Translations under genes and position numbers: made by a program
Shown: positions 60,834 to 64,000 of the stretch, piece after piece
Layout of the letters: every line of letters begins with the position of its first letter
How positions within the stretch are numbered: position 1 is the first letter of the stretch
Notes under the pieces: generated by a model
Databases searched by the model: none
Told to the model about the DNA's origin: nothing
The model's input: the letters and a program-made list of their open reading frames with translations, nothing else
DNA from: Mycolicibacterium grossiae
Lineage (GTDB): Bacteria; Actinomycetota; Actinomycetes; Mycobacteriales; Mycobacteriaceae
DNA: 64,000 bases
Direction of reading: 5' to 3'
Assembly (NCBI RefSeq): GCF_008329645.1
Contig: NZ_CP043474.1
Coordinates: 1,798,001 to 1,862,000, forward strand

Positions 60834-61814
60834 ATGACCGACGAGACCGCCACCGCCGCGCCGCCGGCCCGCAGCGACGGTGCCGCGACGCTGCTCATCG
60901 GGCAGCGGGTGCGCCCCGGGCGCGAGGAGGCCTACCTCGCGTGGCAGAAGAAGCTGGTCGCCGCGGCCGCCCGCTATCCCGGTTTCCGCGGATCGGAACT
61001 GCGCCGGCCGACCGCGACGCAGCCCGACTGGGTGGTGGTCTACCAGTTCGACTCGGTGGCGACCATGCAGAACTGGATGAACAGCGCCACCCGCCAGGAC
61101 TTCCTGGACCGCGGCGCCGACCTGTTCGACGGGCCCGGCACGCAGCAGGTGATCGCTCGGGACAGCAGGGTCGACGACGCCCTGGTGACCGTGGTCGTCA
61201 GCCACCGGGTGGCGCCGGACCAGGTCGAGGACTTCCTGGCCTGGCAGGCCGACGTCGCACGCGCGGAGAGCGGGTTCGCCGGCTTCCGCGGCTCGGAGAT
61301 CTATCGGCCGGTCGAGGGCGTGCAGGACGAGTGGACCATCACCTACAAGTTCGACACCGCCGAGCACCTCGACGCGTGGCTCACCTCCGGCGAGCGGCAG
61401 CGACTGCTGGCCGATCAGCGGTTCGCCGACTTCACCATGCGGCGCATCGACCACTCGTTCGGCAACTGGTTCGACTTCGGCGACGGCACGCCGCCGCCGT
61501 CGACGTTCAAGACCTCCATCGCGGTGTGGCTGGGTCTCTACCCGACCGTGGTGCTCCTGACGCTGCTCACCGCGCCGCTCGGCATGCCGCTGTGGCTCGG
61601 CATGCTCGTCGGCAACCTGCTCTCGAGCTTCGTCATGAGCTACGTGACCATGCCGCTCTACGGCAATCGCCTGTTGCGCTTCTGGCTGGCGCCGTCGGCC
61701 ACCGCACGACAACCGGCCACCAATGTCGCGGGCCTCGCGCTCGTCCTGGCCGTCAACGCGGTCTGGGCGGTGATCTTCTACCTCGTCACGGTGAAGTTCT
61801 GGACGCTGCCGTGA
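60834..61814 (+). CDS. Double-ABM domain membrane protein
   Basis: Seen: 326 residues. Two tandem antibiotic-biosynthesis-monooxygenase (dimeric alpha/beta barrel) domains lie at about 18-112 and 120-212. Each has the same YPGFRGSELRRP or FAGFRGSEIYRP segment, so the pair arose by duplication. A C-terminal membrane part with three helices follows (about 232-326). ABM domains are often cofactor-free oxygenases or haem-degrading enzymes; no haem-site residues were recognised. The guanine-deaminase-like gene follows 23 bases downstream, probably in the same operon. Function unknown. Confidence 0.82.
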   Translation: MTDETATAAPPARSDGAATLLIGQRVRPGREEAYLAWQKKLVAAAARYPGFRGSELRRPTATQPDWVVVYQFDSVATMQNWMNSATRQDFLDRGADLFDGPGTQQVIARDSRVDDALVTVVVSHRVAPDQVEDFLAWQADVARAESGFAGFRGSEIYRPVEGVQDEWTITYKFDTAEHLDAWLTSGERQRLLADQRFADFTMRRIDHSFGNWFDFGDGTPPPSTFKTSIAVWLGLYPTVVLLTLLTAPLGMPLWLGMLVGNLLSSFVMSYVTMPLYGNRLLRFWLAPSATARQPATNVAGLALVLAVNAVWAVIFYLVTVKFWTLP

Positions 61815-61837
61815 CGCGAACGAACGAAGGAGCAGTC

Positions 61838-63235
61838 ATGACGCAGGTCCACTTTGGTCACGTGTTTCACGTCGCGGGTGCGGCGCGGGTGACCGACGCC
61901 GCCGAGGCGCTGGTCTCGATTCCCGATGGTGCGTTGGTCGTCGGTGACGACGGCAGGATCGTGTTCTGCGGTGAGCGGGACTCTCTGCCCGACGAGTACG
62001 CCTCGGCGACCGTGCACGATCACCGCGGCGGGTATCTGGTGCCGGGATTCGTGGACACCCACGTTCACTTCCCGCAGACCTACGCCGGTGACTCCTACGG
62101 CGGCGGTCAGCTGCTGGAGTGGCTCAACCTGTGCATCTTCCCGTCGGAGAGCGCCTTCGCCGACCCGGAGTTCGCGGCACGGGCGGCCGTCGAGTTCTGC
62201 AACCGGCGCGTCGCCGCGGGGACCACGGCGGCGATGGTGTTCGGGTCGGCGTTCCCGCACGCCCAGGACGCCTTGTTCGAACGGACCCGCGAGGCGGGTC
62301 TGCGCATCGTCAGTGGCCGCGGCATCCAGACCCGTGGCGGCGAGACCGCCCAGCCGTTGCTCACCTCCGAGGAGGACGCGATCCGCCTGACCCGCGAGGA
62401 GATCGAGAAGTGGCACGCCGCGGACACCGGCGACGTGTCCACGGCGCTGCTGCACGTGGCGATCGTCCCGCGGTTCTCGCTGTCGGTGACGCGCGAGACG
62501 CTGCGCAACCTGGGCGAGCTGTATGACGAGGTGCGCGAGCGCGGGGTGTACGTGCACAGCCACCTCAACGAGAACAACCGCCCCGGCACGGGCGAGGTCG
62601 ACACCACCAAGGAGGACTACGGCGTCGACTCCTACCTGGACACCTATGACGGCAAGTTCCTGCCCGGCTCGAAGGTCGGCGGCAAGAGCCTGCTGGGCAG
62701 GCGGACCATCCTCGCGCACTGCGTGCACTGCCAGGACGTCGAACTCGCGCGGATGGCCGAGACCGGCACGTCCATCTCGCACTGCCCGGTGTCGCAGCTG
62801 TTCCTGGGTTCGGGGACGATGCCGTGGCTGCGGACCGTGGCCTCGGGGGTGAACGTCGCGGCGGGCACCGACTTCGGCGGCGGCGACGAGTGGCTGATCG
62901 CGCGGGTGCTCGGCGACGCGTTCAAGCAGCACATCACCGAGCCCGGCGAAGCGGGGGTGTCGATGCACCCGGCGGAGATGCTGTTCCTCGGCACGTTGGC
63001 CGGCGCCCGGGCGTTGGACATGGAGGACCGGTTCGGCAACTTCGACCTCGGCAAGGAAGCCGACTTCGTCGTCGTCTCGCCGGTCGATGCGCTCAAGGCG
63101 CAGCTGGACAACGCCTACCGCTCCGACGATCCGGTCCTGGCCCGGGACCAGACGCTGTTCGCGCTGCTCATGGGCCTGCGGGAGCGTTCGATCGCCGAGG
63201 TGTACGTCCACGGCCGCCGCCTGACCCCGCTCTGA
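61838..63235 (+). CDS. guaD: Guanine deaminase-like amidohydrolase
   Basis: Predicted zinc hydrolase turning guanine to xanthine. Seen: 465 residues from ATG 61838 (GAAGGAG upstream). PGFVDTHVHFPQTY (about 69-82) with the HxH metal pair and the Pro-Gln of guanine deaminases. VHSHLNEN (about 239-246) with metal His and the catalytic Glu. TILAHCVHC (about 290-298) with His, HCPVSQLFLGSG (about 316-327) and AGTDFGGGDEW with the metal Asp. The C-terminus has the family's GKEADFVVV. Other chlorohydrolase-type substrates cannot be excluded. Confidence 0.88.
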   Translation: MTQVHFGHVFHVAGAARVTDAAEALVSIPDGALVVGDDGRIVFCGERDSLPDEYASATVHDHRGGYLVPGFVDTHVHFPQTYAGDSYGGGQLLEWLNLCIFPSESAFADPEFAARAAVEFCNRRVAAGTTAAMVFGSAFPHAQDALFERTREAGLRIVSGRGIQTRGGETAQPLLTSEEDAIRLTREEIEKWHAADTGDVSTALLHVAIVPRFSLSVTRETLRNLGELYDEVRERGVYVHSHLNENNRPGTGEVDTTKEDYGVDSYLDTYDGKFLPGSKVGGKSLLGRRTILAHCVHCQDVELARMAETGTSISHCPVSQLFLGSGTMPWLRTVASGVNVAAGTDFGGGDEWLIARVLGDAFKQHITEPGEAGVSMHPAEMLFLGTLAGARALDMEDRFGNFDLGKEADFVVVSPVDALKAQLDNAYRSDDPVLARDQTLFALLMGLRERSIAEVYVHGRRLTPL

Positions 63236-63285
63236 CCCACCCCGGGCGAGGAGCCGCTGGACGAAACTGGCGCACATTTCCTAGA

Positions 63286-63306
63286 CTTGAGCGGAACAGA
63301 CTCAAC
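63286..63306 (+). promoter_or_regulatory. HAIR operator (HspR site) upstream of clpB
   Basis: CTTGAGC-N7-ACTCAAC (63286-63292 and 63300-63306), a second close match to the HspR consensus. It is immediately followed by TTGACG (63308-63313), a likely -35, with AGCATT (63332-63337) as a possible -10. Confidence 0.9.
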
Positions 63307-63374
63307 CTTGACGACGTTGTTCGAGGCGACAAGCATTTTCTCGAGCTCTCCTCGACGAAGGAAAGGGAGGTGTC

Positions 63375-64000
63375 GTGGACTCGTTCAACCCGACCACGAA
63401 GACCCAGGCGGCACTGACCGCGGCGTTGCAGGCGGCCACGGCCGCAGGCAATCCGCAGATCACTCCCGCGCATCTACTGATGGCGATGTTGACCCAGAAC
63501 GACGGCATCGCCGCGCCGCTGCTGGAGGCGGTGGGCGTCGAGCCCGCGTCCATCCGCGCGGAGGCCGAGCGCCTCATCGCCCGGCTGCCCAGCGCGTCCG
63601 GCTCGAACTCGCAGCCGCAGCTGTCGGCCGAGTCGCTGACGGCCATCACCACGGCGCAGCACCTGGCCACCGAGATGGACGACGAGTACGTCTCCACCGA
63701 GCACCTGTTGGTGGGTCTCGCGTCGGGTCAGTCCGAGGTCGCGAAGCTGCTGACCAACCACGGCGCGTCGCCGCAGGCGCTGCGCGAGGCGTTCGTCAAG
63801 GTGCGCGGCAGCGCTCGGGTCACGAGCCCGGACCCGGAGGGCAGCTACCAGGCGCTGGAGAAGTACTCCACCGACCTCACCGCGCGCGCCCGGGAGGGCA
63901 AGCTCGACCCGGTCATCGGTCGCGACAACGAGATTCGTCGCGTCGTGCAGGTGCTGAGCCGGCGCACCAAGAACAACCCGGTGCTCATCGGCGAGCCCGG
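63375..64000 (+). CDS. clpB: Chaperone ClpB, N-terminal part (C-terminus outside window)
   Basis: AAA+ disaggregase working with DnaK/DnaJ/GrpE. Seen: the first 208 codons from GTG 63375 (AGGGAGG four bases upstream). The N domain starts [14 protein letters not shown] and has two Clp_N repeats (PAHLLMAML near 33, [10 protein letters not shown] near 109). The linker has [30 protein letters not shown] (in parts), and the beginning of the first Walker A (NPVLIGEPG) is cut by the window edge. HAIR operator upstream; regulated by HspR with the dnaK operon. Confidence 0.97.
   Translation, partial: MDSFNPTTKTQAALTAALQAATAAGNPQITPAHLLMAMLTQNDGIAAPLLEAVGVEPASIRAEAERLIARLPSASGSNSQPQLSAESLTAITTAQHLATEMDDEYVSTEHLLVGLASGQSEVAKLLTNHGASPQALREAFVKVRGSARVTSPDPEGSYQALEKYSTDLTARAREGKLDPVIGRDNEIRRVVQVLSRRTKNNPVLIGEP

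Overview
The window is a high-GC actinobacterial chromosome segment. It is almost certainly from a mycobacterium, and more likely a fast-growing or environmental Mycolicibacterium than the tuberculosis complex. The order of core genes follows the M. tuberculosis Rv0320-Rv0385 region with insertions: an exported Rv0320-like protein, dcd, udgA, rmlA, a 13E12-family HNH protein, aspC/alaA, the Rv0338c-type iron-sulfur protein, iniR, an Rv0340-like gene, iniB-iniA-iniC, lpqJ, dnaK-grpE-dnaJ-hspR, a flavohemoglobin and clpB. Mycothiol-linked genes, F420-type luciferase-like genes and mycobacterial-type promoter motifs agree with this.

Layout. 1-3.1 kb (minus strand): a three-PAS GGDEF protein, an EcoRV-type restriction endonuclease and a truncated cytosine-C5 methyltransferase. 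3.6-6.6 kb: an unrecognised protein, the Rv0320-like exported protein and a type B carboxylesterase. 6.7-11.5 kb: a translationally coupled five-gene operon of GH26 hydrolase, GAF-PP2C phosphatase, cellulose-synthase-like GT2, STAS antagonist and HATPase switch kinase. This looks like a polysaccharide synthase controlled by partner switching. 11.6-13.7 kb: small secreted proteins, an epimerase and tRNA-Gly(CCC). 13.8-24 kb: a polyprenyl glycosylphosphotransferase, dcd, an ammonium transporter, a degenerate actin-fold membrane protein, udgA, DUF1330, P450, a mycothiol-type isomerase-fold protein and rmlA. 24-31.4 kb (minus): YibE/F, the SOS-boxed 13E12 HNH protein, aminotransferase and iron-sulfur oxidoreductase.

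31.9-42.1 kb is the ini locus. iniR and a membrane-anchored Hsp70-like gene run leftward. Two iniB-family genes and the dynamin-like iniA and iniC run rightward. Both iniB-family promoters carry repeated TCCCCTAA boxes not seen elsewhere in the window. 42.1-50.1 kb (minus): two Ser/Thr-rich membrane proteins, an LLM oxidoreductase, then mtr-zwf-GH15-TIGR03085 in one overlapping operon, with lpqJ upstream. 50.2-55.7 kb: a Tat-type lipoprotein hydrolase, a small secreted protein and the dnaK-grpE-dnaJ-hspR operon behind an HspR (HAIR) operator. 55.7-64 kb: an acyltransferase-SGNH protein, an aldose epimerase, a flavohemoglobin, a GAP-family membrane protein, a double-ABM membrane protein, a guanine-deaminase-like hydrolase and the start of clpB behind a second HAIR operator.

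How the genes fit together: much of the window concerns the cell envelope, namely sugar nucleotides, lipid-linked sugar transfer, polysaccharide synthesis, O-acylation and Ini-type membrane remodelling. Alongside are its stress circuits (IniR, HspR, LexA, probable GlnR and CRP sites). The strongest candidates for something undescribed are the partner-switch polysaccharide operon with its unusual GT2, the shared boxes of the two iniB-type genes, and the EcoRV-fold nuclease paired with a C5 methyltransferase.
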